Source: Ornithodoros turicata (lineage: Eukaryota; Arthropoda; Arachnida; Ixodida; Argasidae). From it: a stretch of DNA of 64,000 nucleotides. The translations under genes were made by a program, and so were the position numbers. Shown piece after piece: positions 10,266-20,695 of this stretch. A model generated the notes under the pieces. That model saw only the letters and a program-made list of their open reading frames with translations. It ran no database searches and was not told the DNA's origin. The DNA lies in assembly GCF_037126465.1 (NCBI RefSeq), contig NC_088202.1, positions 26,334,213 to 26,398,212 on the forward strand. Reading direction: 5' to 3'. Every line of letters starts with the position of its first letter. The stretch's first letter is position 1.

Positions 10266-10397
10266 TGGAATTTCGGGTCATCCACATAGGAAGGCATAAA
10301 TGCAATTATATTCTGTTCGAAATTAAAGCTCTGCTAGCACGGTAAACCACAAACAAGTTGTATACCAATACGGATGTTACACAAAAACCACTATGGA

Positions 10398-10452
10398 AGA
10401 ATTGCTAAAAAGCAAGCGAGCTGGTGTTATAATTCATATTGCTAAAACCCGA
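10398..10452 (+). repeat. Fragment of GCAAGCGAGCTGG-head repeat
   Basis: Contains GCTAAAAAGCAAGCGAGCTGGTG followed about 30 bases later by AAAACCCGAG. The same two blocks occur at 26129-26327, 28338-28462 and 38893-38945. Confidence 0.5.
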
Positions 10453-10539
10453 GCTTATATAGAGAACTACGAGAAGAGACGGATACTTCCGCAGGTGTCT
10501 GTTTTCGTAGCTCCCTAGCCTCAGTGGTTTTGATAATAT

Positions 10540-10617
10540 TGTAACGACGACGAGGGCGGCGGGCCCATGCCACCACGTGCGGCCATTCCCATTGTACCAT
10601 TATCATTCCGTTCATTA
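10540..10617 (+). repeat. TRIM-like 5' LTR
   Basis: The 78-base left copy; TGTAAC start. Differs from the right copy by G/T at the fifteenth base and T/C in the CACGTGC/CACGCGC block. Confidence 0.65.
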
Positions 10618-10958
10618 CGACGTTATTATCCGTTCGAAGACGACGCCCCGCAGATGCCCCAGCCCCGAAGACGACCAACGACGCCCACGACGGCAGCGCA
10701 CAGTGGAGAATACCCTCGGTACCGACCCTGCACAGGCAGCACAGCGTTCACCAAGCCCAATTCACCAGCGCCCCATCACCGGCCACCTGTCCACCCTTTG
10801 TGCGTCACCATCATGCATCTCCATCGTCCGCCGCACCGTTGCCTTTCTCATCACATCGTCCACTCATCTTCCCGCCATCTGCGTTGTCTCTGACCTTCTC
10901 CACCTGCCCTACAGCCCCCTGCTGACGCTGACGTGCCGCGCCCGGGGGTCGCGCCTTC

Positions 10959-10970
10959 GGAGGGGGGCAG
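10959..10970 (+). promoter_or_regulatory. Polypurine tract of the TRIM-like element
   Basis: GGAGGGGGGCAG abuts the TGTAAC of the right LTR, the position expected for the plus-strand primer in LTR retroelements. Confidence 0.55.
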
Positions 10971-11048
10971 TGTAACGACGACGAGTGCGGCGGGCCCATG
11001 CCACCACGCGCGGCCATTCCCATTGTACCATTATCATTCCGTTCATTA
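10971..11048 (+). repeat. TRIM-like 3' LTR
   Basis: The 78-base right copy, directly preceded by the purine-rich GGAGGGGGGCAG. Confidence 0.65.
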
Positions 11049-11919
11049 AATCATGACCATCGCCACGCTGTTCTGCCCGTATCAATATGCAAACAGAAAT
11101 CAGACTACTCGTGTGAAATAAAATACACTACAGAATTTTACATGAGGAATCATCTTAAAATACAAACATGCAACAACGGTGTCGTTTTTACAGTGCCCGT
11201 CATTTCTCACGTGTCTTCCACAAGAGTAGGAGAGAGCTCTCCGCACTCGTGAGAATCAATCGACTGCTGCGTGCGATATTTTTCTGCTACGCTCATATTT
11301 CTTGCGCGAAAACGTTATTTAGTGGTCGGACATTCCATCACGATCAAAAACTTTTTTTTTTTCCTCGGTCTTAGACTGCTCCTTTAATGAGGTGCCAAGA
11401 TGACGTGTGTATACCTGATGTTCTTCACCGCAATCGCGTTCTTGCTTCTGTGGAGAACGTGAAAATTTTTTTTCTGAAGACAATCATGCCACGGATTTTC
11501 AATTGGAACACGAAATATCCAGATCACGCTATTTTCCGGAAGGATAACGAGAAAACGTGTGGAGGCTTCTTTCTGCAAGATACGTGAACGTTATTTGTTG
11601 CATAGAGATTTGGTCGCATTCGCGTGCGTGCGTGTATGTGTTTTCCATCAAAGAAAACATTTGCTTGAATATTTTGTAAATGGAAGTTGACACTTTAGAA
11701 GTAGATGCAACATTCTATTTGTAATATTTGTGAAACCGTATTTTCAGATTCCTTGCGACACATTTCAGATAGACTGTATGTCTCGTGGTAGACACTGAGG
11801 ATGTTACCAGGGCCGGCAGCGAAGGAAAGCGCATAGGAAAACCTGGAAGACTTTGAAGGCGTGAGCCGGAACTGCAGCAAATGCGGGATGAAGTGGGTGT
11901 TTACCTATCTTAAAAATCA
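11049..11919. other. Unassigned AT-rich sequence
   Basis: No gene, array or clear repeat boundary seen. Open frames are short and appear on both strands at once, with no recognised motif. Confidence 0.5.
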
Positions 11920-12000
11920 AACAACAACTTTATTAAGACATGATGACTGGGGAGTTTCATTGCAAGGGGCGATACTCTACCTCATTGCTTGTGGTGATGC
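11920..12000. repeat. Dispersed 3'-tail repeat with GGAGTTTCAT...ACTCTACC hairpin
   Basis: Contains CAACAACTTTATTAAG, then GGGGAGTTTCATTGC and GGGCGATACTCTACC. The same ordered blocks recur at 24418-24530. Related tails are at 34405-34470 and 59505-59570. Probably the 3' end of a LINE or SINE in minus orientation. Confidence 0.45.
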
Positions 12001-12055
12001 GGTGAAGGAAATATTTTTATTATTTCTTTAGTTATCGTATACCTGAACTGAATTT

Positions 12056-12180
12056 CACTTATTCGCCTCGAGATCGAACAGTGTCGCCACAGTGCGGCTG
12101 CTCCATGAACTGCCATTAGTGGGGATGCGCTGCTTCAGCCGGTGCTTGCGCTGTGGTCATAATGCTCGAAAACGTGCATG
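12056..12180 (+). repeat. Dispersed repeat, copy 1 of an inverted pair
   Basis: TATTCGCCTCGAGATCGAAC, a GC-rich middle and TAGTGGGGAT also occur in reverse orientation at 13372-13500. The two copies are about 1.3 kb apart. Confidence 0.45.
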
Positions 12181-13371
12181 TCTGTCCGCTTGAGTTTTTC
12201 AAATCGCTTCAAAATGAGTGAAAATGACTTCGTGGATACCTTTTTCAACTTTTCTAGTTCCCTGCACAAGCGTGCTTAGGAAGGAAGAAAACTACAGAAC
12301 GTGCATGTTCCAGCATACGGATTCCACTCGGCCTTTGTTATATTTGTCGTGGTTCTGTGTGTCGAACAAAATATACCGAAGGCTAAGGTCAATGTTGTAA
12401 CTGGTTTTTAATCATGTAACAATGTCACAGTTATTTATGGAATGGTTTTTGTGCTCGCAATTTCATTTTACTTCGTAATGCCCAGTTATATCCTACGCGC
12501 GCTAAAACACGTTGTATCGAATGTATGAATATATCGAACGCGTGGAATATATGCATGATATGGGTGTTTTTAAATGTGTGAATTTCTAGCTTTCATCTCA
12601 TTTTATCTGACCGTATTGACTTTTGTCTTTCGCATACGTAATCATTGGAACACACGAACTCAAGGTAAAAATGATATCACCATCCCCGAACGTTCATTGT
12701 AAAACAGGCGTGTTTTGTGGGGTATGAGGCACGTGTGCAACGGCATGTTTCAGAATGTACCTGCCGCTGGAACCAAAAACTTAGTTTTTATGTAATTCAT
12801 ACCTGACCAGTATATAGTACCCCATACAAAGTTAAGTCCACCCACACAGGTGTGGTCATCTCGTAACATATTTTAGCACCGTTTAACCAATGCCTGCACA
12901 GTAGACGAATCAAACCTCGAACCTCTTCCAGACTCGCACGACGGGAATCACCACCGCTGTTATACGACGCAAAAATTAGAGCGAAGGGCTTCAATACTTA
13001 TTGGACTATTCTGCCCTTACGTTGTGTTCTTGCACACTTTTACATTTAGGTTGCCAAGACCAATGTAGACAGGGATTTTTTTTTTTTCAATGCTTGTCTC
13101 GATCTAAGATAGAAAGGTACAGGGAAACACAGCTATGCGAACGACGAATAAATATCCGAGTGAGAGCAGGCAAGGATAAAAACAAAATCTCGCTTGCAAC
13201 AAAGGAATGGCATGGCAGTGTTTCCCTTCGAACGCACAAAGGAGATTCTCTTTTCACAATTTCGCGATTTCAACGTTTCGCAGTGCAGCACTTATTGTCA
13301 AATTTCACATTTCATCAGCGTTCTAAGTAGCGCATTTCAACATATCCGCAATATGTGAAGCACTGACAGCG
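12181..13371. other. Unassigned sequence between inverted repeat copies
   Basis: AT-rich with homopolymer runs. No supported gene. No known element end seen. Confidence 0.4.
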
Positions 13372-13500
13372 ACATTTCATCCAGAAACACTGCCATACCC
13401 GCGTAGAAAAGCCTGCGCCTGCTGCGCCGGATCATGCCGTATCCCCACTAGAGCTCCGCCGCAGCGCCACCTACAGTTCGATCTCGAGTCGAATAGGTGC
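13372..13500 (-). repeat. Dispersed repeat, copy 2 of an inverted pair
   Basis: The reverse complement carries TATTCGACTCGAGATCGAAC and TAGTGGGGATACGGC, matching 12056-12180. It is directly followed by the tRNA-like sequence at 13513. Confidence 0.45.
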
Positions 13501-13512
13501 ACATACCTCCAA

Positions 13513-13583
13513 TGCTTCGAGAGTGGTAGCATATCTGACCGGAAATCAGAAGACCCAGGTTTGATTCCTGGCGTCAGCGCCTC
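13513..13583 (+). ncRNA. tRNA-like sequence (pseudo-tRNA or tRNA-derived SINE head)
   Basis: An A-box-like GTGGTAGCATATCTGA, an anticodon-type stem TCTGA/TCAGA with a 7-base loop CCGGAAA, and a T-arm CCAGGTTTGATTCCTGG with a B box are spaced as in a tRNA. The loop lacks the invariant U33 and the acceptor stem does not pair, so it is not a functional tRNA. Formal anticodon would be GGA, but the short variable region argues against serine tRNA. Its pol III boxes suit a SINE origin. Confidence 0.5.
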
Positions 13584-14949
13584 TTTTCCCTGAGTTGTTG
13601 CATTCGTTGATTTCCGGGCGTATGAGGCTTACATGTTTGTGTCGTCCCTAAATGTGGTCTGCCTCGGCCAAATCTCGTTGTTTACCCCAGAATCGCCCCA
13701 GCCATCGTCGTGTGTCGTCCGCCCATTCCGTGTCAGCGCTTACGGCAGTTATTATTTACATGCCGTACGTCTATGGTGATAAAGGAAGACGAGGATTTGC
13801 AAACAGAATGTAATAGAGCAAAAAAACAAGCTTGCTATCGTGCCTGCGATCGCGAGGACGAGACTCCGACAGCGAACTTGCTGAAGACCGGCAATGGCGG
13901 AAGGCCACGTTACCTCAATATGGCGGCGCCCAGAGATTTATGGAGAAAACGGTCTATATTACATAGTGCACTCTGACAGATTGTAGACCTTGTGTTGCAG
14001 TGATGTGTGGTGATGGAATGGACTAGCGTCTTTGAAAGCTTTCTTGTAAACCAAACTTGAGCAGGACCCTTATGAGATCACAAGTGCACCACACAATGTC
14101 TTGTGCTGTGCATAGCCTTGTGTATACTACTGCTTGCGGATCCTGTAAACGTCAAGCTACCACGCACAAAACTCTGAATGTTCGCACGAGTCGTCATATG
14201 TTACTATGGGTGAGTTGTCATTAAACTTGTTAAAAGTGCACTATTACATGAAGTTTTCCCTGTCTTGTATTTCATTACTCTCTTCGGTGGGCTACTTACA
14301 TGGTCAAACAGGCGGTCCATCGGCCTTCCAACCACGGTTTGATGTCAGGATGGAAGTAAAGGAAAACGAAGCGCGTGCGGGGTGAGGGGAAAGGAGGAAA
14401 GGAAGGAAAAGCGAAACCGAAGTGCGCGAACAGGTTAACTGACGTCGACTGTGACGTCACTGGAAATCATGAGTCACCTCACAATTGCAGTTGTTCGCAC
14501 AACCGATGGACGGCGCCGACCGTCAAACGACGGCGTACACTTGAAGACGTAGGGCCTTATGGGAGTATCGCTACCTTTTTAGGTAGACCTTGCTGATGGT
14601 ATGAGACTTGGGCCCAGATGTTGAGATTTCACATGGCGATCGTTATCGTTATATTTAAAGTTCGCGCGCTCGAAAGCAGCTTTGGTTGACTCGCGGAAGA
14701 GCTTCACATCACCAATGACAGTTTAAACTTCTTGTGGGATTCTGTACATTTTCTAGAAGCTTTCTTTGAATCACACACTCCCATGTCATACTGCATCGTG
14801 TACCACGCTACAAACCACTGCACTTGATGCCTATCATCTGAATTTTGTTTTTAATGAACACCGTAGCACAAAAACATGCACACGGAAGCTTCAAAAGTCA
14901 TACTGTTGCACACCATGCAGACACAAAAGAAATACCAGAGCACATATTG
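13584..14949. other. Unassigned sequence
   Basis: No recognised gene. A purine-rich patch occurs at about 14350-14430. Short open frames have no motif. Confidence 0.4.
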
Positions 14950-15140
14950 CTCAAGTACTCATCGAAGTTATGCTTTAGCATACGATCGCACATGAAGTAA
15001 AATGATATATGCTTGGACACCTATTATATAGTGCCTTGTGTAATCTTCTAAACCATATGTGTGGCTGCATAAGGAATTATTTTTATGCCCATGTTCCCAT
15101 GCTGTACCTTCATAGTCATACATGTGCACACGAATAATGG
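14950..15140 (+). repeat. Left arm of a large inverted repeat
   Basis: About 190 bases starting CTCAAGTACT and ending near CACACGAATAATGG are repeated in inverse orientation at 17553-17743. The arms enclose 2.4 kb containing foldback elements FB1 and FB5. Shared blocks include CATATGTGTGGCTGCAT and ATATGCTTGGACAC. Confidence 0.65.
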
Positions 15141-15404
15141 TGAATATATGTCAAGTGGCACAGAAAAGAAAGAAAAAAACAAACCCCAATGCGAGACTAT
15201 ACCAACATTTTGCCTCTTTAACTTTGCGATTGTTATGCCTTGTGAACAGGGAATATCTCATTAGGAAAGATTAGAAAAGACGACACGTATACATATATTG
15301 TTTGCCAAGCAAATAAATTTATTTATTTATATTTTCCATCAGCGAGCATTGTTGGGACCTGGGGCAAATAGAATTGTCAACAAGGAGAGTGCTTACAATT
15401 CATA

Positions 15405-16280
15405 TACAGGGTGTCCCAGAAAACGTATCATTGAATTATAATAAAAAAACTACACCACCTAGAATCATGCGGGCAACGGCATTTGTTTTTACTAGGTTTT
15501 TGCCACCTACTGATGTGAAGGTCGTGTTACGTAAGTTTAATTATGTATATTTTCGCGAACTGAAGTCCGAACTTTGCCAAGTAAGGGTCACTTTTTTACC
15601 TCACCAATATGAAGAGCGTGTCTAATGTATTCAAACTAATGATAATTGACAGGGATATTCAGGGGTTATCCCATGAGAAAAAAAGCCGAACATCATGCTC
15701 TACGAACCAAGCGCGTGACAAATTTTTCAGCGCAATCCTTGTCAGTCCGACGAAAGGAGGTTGGAAACCCAGCCCACACCTGCAACGCAGAAAGAGATAA
15801 CACAGGTATGGCTTATCGCATCCGACTTTCGTTGGGATCGCACTTACCCTCTCCCAATTACAGGAACTGTCACTTTTTCTACTATCACTCTGTGGGCTGG
15901 GTTTGGAACCTCCTTTCGTCGGACAGCAACCGATTGCGCTCGAAAAGTCGTCGCGCGTTATGGTTCTGTGCTATGAAAAGCATGATTTTTTTTTTCGGCT
16001 ATTTTTTCCGATTGCACAGCTCGCGAATATCACTGTCAATTATCATGAACTTGAGTGAATTCGACACGCTCTTCATACTGGTGGGGTAAAAAAGTGACCT
16101 TTACTTGGCAAATTTCCGAGTTCAGTTCGCAAATATTTACCCAATTAAACTTGGAGTACATGACATTCACATTAGGAGGTGGCAAAGACCTAATACGAAC
16201 AAATGCTGTTGACCGCATGATTCTAGGTGGCGTAGTTTTTTTATTATAATTCAATGACACGTTTTCTGGGACACCCTGTA
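15405..16280. repeat. FB1: foldback element, 876 bp, about 375-390 bp arms
   Basis: Nearly the whole element is an inverted repeat: left arm 15405-15778, right arm 15891-16280, loop about 112 bases. Tips read TACAGGGTGTCCCAGAAAACGT. TA flanks both ends (15403-15404 and 16281-16282), as in mariner/Tc1-type insertions. Both arms contain a similar open frame in opposite orientation; since the arms are copies, this does not show coding. There is no transposase, so it is non-autonomous. Confidence 0.85.
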
Positions 16281-16484
16281 TATTCAAATGCGGGTATGAC
16301 AATTATCTTTTTGTACCAGACCACGTACAGCTTCAAAAGTAACGAACTGTACAAGATCAGCAATCTTAAAATATCTTGAGAGAGGAATCACATAAAGCTC
16401 CAATAACAGTCTAGACAATCAAAAATCTCCATAAGACAAAGTAGCTCCAGAAAAAATTGGATAATAGCTTGCTGTTGTGACGCG

Positions 16485-17163
16485 TACAGGCGTCGCCACC
16501 CTTAACCGTAGCGCGGGAGGGCGTGACCTGCTTGCATGCCAGCGCCGTCTTGCGTCGATGCTGGGGTGGAGGCTCTAAGACCTTGGTACACGAGCGCCTC
16601 CTCTCGATCGGTTGAGCTCAGGGTAATCGGCATGGTACGAACGGATCACCCGCTGTATAGTATCACCTTACGCCCTCGCAAAATAGGCACAATAACCGCG
16701 TGTGTGCGTTATCTACCACGCTTTATCTAAGTGCCGGTTTGCGGAAGGGCGAGCTTGAGGGGCACAATATTCTGAAATAAGTTTGAGACATATGCAAACA
16801 CTGTAGGCTCACCCATGTTTGCTCTGAGCATTCTGTTCACTATGATACGTGTTATCACAGATTTTTTTTTTCATTGTGCTGAGGAAAGATTTGGTAACGT
16901 GATTGTGTGGATGCAAATACACCAAAGAAACAACACTGATACTTTTGCTCGTATACTGATTTTCTTATCGGTGAAGTGTCTGCAGATAGCTAACCGAGTA
17001 GGTGATCCGTGCGTGCTTGCCGTGCTCCCGTCGAGAGGGGGCGCTTGTGCACCAGGGCCCCAGAGTCTCCACCCCAGCACGCCCCGTCGTCGACACAGGG
17101 CGGCGCTGGCATGCAAGCAGGCCACGCGCTCCCGCGCTACGGTTAAGGGTGGCGACGCCTGTA
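16485..17163. repeat. FB5: foldback element, about 679 bp, about 165 bp arms
   Basis: Left arm 16485-16650 and right arm 17001-17163 are inverted copies that share TACAGGCGTCGCCACCC, CCTGCTTGCATGCCAGCGCCG and CGGATCACC. The middle (about 350 bases) is unrelated and AT-rich. Tips TACAGG/CCTGTA suggest a TA target like FB1, with a different subterminal sequence. Confidence 0.75.
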
Positions 17164-17552
17164 CTACTATGTACAGTTCATTAATGGAATACGCTACCTC
17201 ATTGCGTTGCCTCCGTGTGAGCACTAGAACAGGCAGCTTTCCAGGACGCTCTTTTCGTGGGTTTCTATGCTTTTTTTTTTTTTTCAACATGCACATTGTA
17301 AACACAGTCAGCCAACGACAGAATCAGGCAGCTATAACACAACTGCTGGTTCTGAACTGATAATTTTATTTACCGACCCTGCAATATACACAGAGATATT
17401 GCTGAAAAAATGATAATTTAACCAATAGAATCAAAGTCAAGAAAAAAAGGTGACATATCTTCCCCCTCTCCTCATTCTGTTACACAGGCTGCCGTAGCGT
17501 CACCCTGTGTGTGCCCGTACGTCGTCTTTAATAATAATAATTATTATTATTA

Positions 17553-17743
17553 CCGTTATTCGTGTGCACATGTATGACTAGGAATGTACAACATGGACAT
17601 AAAAATAATTTCGTATGCAGCCACACATATGGTTCAGAAGATTACACGATACACATCATAATTATGTGTCCAAGCATATATCGTTTTACTTAATGTGCGA
17701 TTGCATGCTAAAGCATAAATACATGCTAACATAAGTACTTGAG
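17553..17743 (-). repeat. Right arm of a large inverted repeat
   Basis: Reverse complement of 14950-15140 with moderate divergence. It is followed by the short Penelope fragment at 17812. Confidence 0.65.
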
Positions 17744-17811
17744 TTACGGAGGCCCTGCAGGGCTGGCCTTTTGGTATTATTGGGTAACGTGTCTCTAACT
17801 GTGAAGTTAAG

Positions 17812-17869
17812 CTCTGCCTGAGGCAACTCCCTTCCTACATCTCTACCGGTTCGCCGGATTTCTACCCAT
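17812..17869 (-). mobile_element. 58-bp Penelope terminal-repeat fragment with 13-bp TSD
   Basis: Matches the reverse complement of the outer end of the Penelope terminal repeat at 54642-54705 (shared blocks CCTGAGGCAACTCCCTTCC and GGATTTCTACCCAT). It is bounded by the direct repeat CTGTGAAGTTAAG at 17799-17811 and 17870-17882. This is a target-site duplication around an extremely truncated Penelope insertion. Confidence 0.8.
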
Positions 17870-17882
17870 CTGTGAAGTTAAG

Positions 17883-20458
17883 AGGCACTCGAGAATGCTG
17901 CAGACATGGTTGCATCTTACGAATTGCTTATCATCACCTGCATGATGAATATTAAATACGAAGTGAAGTGTGCTATAATTCCTGCTAACGGAATTAATTC
18001 AGAGGCTTACCGTTGCAGGCAGGAGAGTTCTTTTTACTCCTGGCCTCAAGTCGTCGTCTTTGAAGTGCTAGGAACAAAACGATCGAGCGTAGTGCTGGCA
18101 CTCAGCGCGTTCCCTTTCGCTCACCTTCCGCGATATTGCGTTGAGCCGTGCATCACGAACTGTCTGGCTTTACGCCATTACGTGGTACGATAAGCCTGAA
18201 CTTGTCCTCTTTGTTGACAGACACAGCGGCACCGAACGGTTTTTCGGCATGTTCTGCGTCGTCCTCAACGAGGATCACTGCTGCCACGCTTCAGTTTTGT
18301 CGTACATGACTTAACCGTGATGCACAAGCAGGCTCCGCGTACCTCAAGATAAAGTACTGAATGCGGGCAGCACGTGATGAAAACCAGCTGATATGCGCTT
18401 GGTTCCCGTTGGCCCGTCCGCGTTGTGCAGCGCCCATACGGCGGAATGCCGAAATTCTACAATCACAGCTCTCCTATTGCTTCACTAAAACGGCGGCAGG
18501 CCGGAGCGTAGCACCGTGGTCTTATCAGTGATCTATGACTTCACGAGTATGTTTCAATGTATGGTTTCAGAGTTGTGGCCTTCCACCTATCCGACCACCC
18601 CGAAAGCACTCGCTCGACTTTCAGTACATTGTGCTGCTTGGGAGTTTATGCCTGCTATCAGGCGCAACAGCTTTGACCGATAGCACGTGTGGTTTCACGG
18701 GATATCTGATGATACCAAATGTGTGAGCAAGCTGTCCACGAAGCGATTCCGCTGCAAGACAAGAGACATGAGTAGTGCATGTGGATAGCTACAAGCAGCT
18801 CATCATTGTTAACGTGTGCTTGTGAAATGGATATGTTCCTCAACGAAGAGGCAGGCGCTGATATTGAAATTTCACACTTTGTGCAGGAAGATAACGTAGT
18901 TGGTCATACACTCAAATATCAGAAAAAAAAGTTGTCGATTAACGCTTTAGAGCTATGAGAAGCAACGTTTACTGCCCAGACATGGTTAGCATATATGAAC
19001 GGTCAAGGTCGTCCGTCTGCTAGAATGACATGCCCAATAAACATGTAAGGCTCAAAATCGAGCCGAGATCTAGTGTTGCAAATTGCGACAGCAAATTGCG
19101 ATATCTTGCTCGTAACAGGAATGCTAGACAGCATTTCTAGAACCATTTCCACTTACATAAATGCGATTGTCTTATAATGGTGTCCAACTGACTTTCGAGT
19201 TGACTTCCAGCTGGGGCACACAACAAGAATATAGATGAGAAACGGCAGCATTGCTACATCCTACCGTAGTTAATTACTATATAATTGAATATCCACAAAA
19301 TAGAGCGTACGGACGTACTTCGCCTCTGCCTTGTATTACCGTTAGACGCCATTACAATTATCCATTTTAGTGTTGTCCCTTTCCTTCATCCTTTCCACTG
19401 GTGGGCTCTGTGAGTCGTCACACTGTACGGAGAGGTATGAAAAATAACACTTTTTTTTTGTCTTTATTAACAACGTGATATTATTGATCAACGTGTAGAC
19501 AGTCTCAGTTAGCTATATGAATATTTGATTTTGTAGTGCACGGCTTGAACGCTAGAGGGGCTGGGCGTGACTATAAATTGTGACGTTGGCGCGAGAACCT
19601 CTTTTGGCCGTTGGATGACGTGAAACACGGATGGCTGCCCGTCTGTGCATCTACTACAGGTAAACAATTATGCGTATTATTACTGGTTTATGATACGTTG
19701 TTAATCGATGTGCTTGCCGTGCTCTATTTTATTCAGTGAACCTCTGTTAACTCAATTAGGCTCAGTTTTTCAGTTTTTTTTTATGGCAAATGCTTTATTA
19801 AGAGTCTGTGAGTTTCGTTGGAACGTTCTTTAGCATTTGAGTCATTCGGCGGCTTTTATTTGACTTGCATTCGCACATGGCCGTCGTGTTCCTCGCGTCC
19901 TTTAGTGTAGGACCAACGGAGATGGCAATATGTGTTGGTTGCTGTCTGTTACCTCTCGATATTTTGGATATTGGTGCACAAACATTACGCAACAGAAAAA
20001 CGAACGCCACAAAGGCAGGAATTTGTTTGTCTCTGTACTTTGTCCTCACCGTCAGCTCAGCGTTAGAATGCACAGCATGGCTGATGGTTAGTCAGACCCC
20101 CTACAACTCCACTATGAGCATCGCAGATCTTGAGTTCGTTTCCTTGATTAATTTTCATATTTCACAGGAATTTGTGGTGTAACGGTGTCAATTATTGCCG
20201 AACGCTTTACCTGCCTTTTGTTATGCTAGGTTGACGAGTCATCGCTGAGTCATCATGATTTTACGGTTGAGCTTTTGTTAGTTATTTTCGCTGTTTTATT
20301 AGAACTTTTATTATTTTTTCCTTATTTTTCGTTTTGATTTTATTTTATTTGTATTTTTTTGTTAATTCAAAGAGAATTCATAGAACAGATGATAGAGTGT
20401 GTAACCGTGTCCGAACCCCCGTCAGACGACAAGGCCACATTCGTTTGTGGAATTGGCC
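17883..20458. other. Unassigned sequence
   Basis: No known element ends found. Around 19570-19665 there is CTATAAAT, an ATG 60 bases later and a CAG/GTAAAC donor-like site, which could be a promoter with a short first exon on the plus strand. No downstream exon was recognised. Open frames on both strands near 19800-20180 have no recognised motif. Confidence 0.35.
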
Positions 20459-20695
20459 CCTGTTGAAAAAAAACAGTATACTGAAAAGACTGGAAACCAG
20501 TACCCAGTTTTAGACTGGGTTTTTGACCCAGTATGGCACTGGTTTTACTGCCAAGCCCAGTGTGGAGACTGGGCTTACTGGATTGTCCAGTGCGTGCGCT
20601 AATCTTATTGGACAATCCAGTGTAGCCTTTGGTTTTACTGGAGTGTCTAGTGGGCGCTGGTTTCACAGGAGAGGCCAGGCCAGGTGGGCACAGGT
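20459..20695 (+). repeat. CCAGT/ACTGG tandem repeat array, copy 1, with conserved head
   Basis: The head CTGTTGAAAAAAAACAGTA (20460-20478) is followed by about 215 bases dominated by irregularly spaced CCAGT and ACTGG pentamers, many forming small palindromes such as CCCAGTTTTAGACTGGG. The same head and pentamers occur in inverse orientation at 28731-28932. Confidence 0.7.

Larger units (their letters stand above)
10540..11048 (+). mobile_element. Miniature LTR retroelement (TRIM-like), 509 bp with 78-bp LTRs
   Basis: Two direct repeats of 78 bases (10540-10617 and 10971-11048) differ at two positions, both begin TGTAACGACGACGA and both end CCGTTCATTA. They flank 353 bases without recognisable gag or pol. 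A purine-rich stretch immediately precedes the second repeat, as a polypurine tract does. A canonical TGG primer site is not visible after the first repeat and no perfect 4-6 bp target duplication is evident (left flank AATAT, right flank AATCA). It could be a TRIM or an internally deleted gypsy element with short LTRs. Confidence 0.65.

Noticed and set aside
10577..10975. 132-aa Pro/Arg/His-rich frame inside the TRIM-like element
   Set aside because: It spans LTR and PPT, has low-complexity composition and no gag motif.
13513..13583. Functional tRNA-Ser(GGA)
   Set aside because: No U33, no acceptor stem, and no long variable arm as serine tRNA requires.
15374..16302. Similar open frames in both arms of FB1 (start with IQGVPENVSL)
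   Set aside because: The arms are inverted copies, so any frame appears twice. No known domain; not evidence of coding.
16815..17360. 181-aa plus-strand frame
   Set aside because: Runs from the centre of FB5 through its right arm; explained by the repeat, no domain.
19798..20182. Overlapping 91- and 105-aa frames on opposite strands
   Set aside because: No motif on either strand, and both strands open at once suggests chance.
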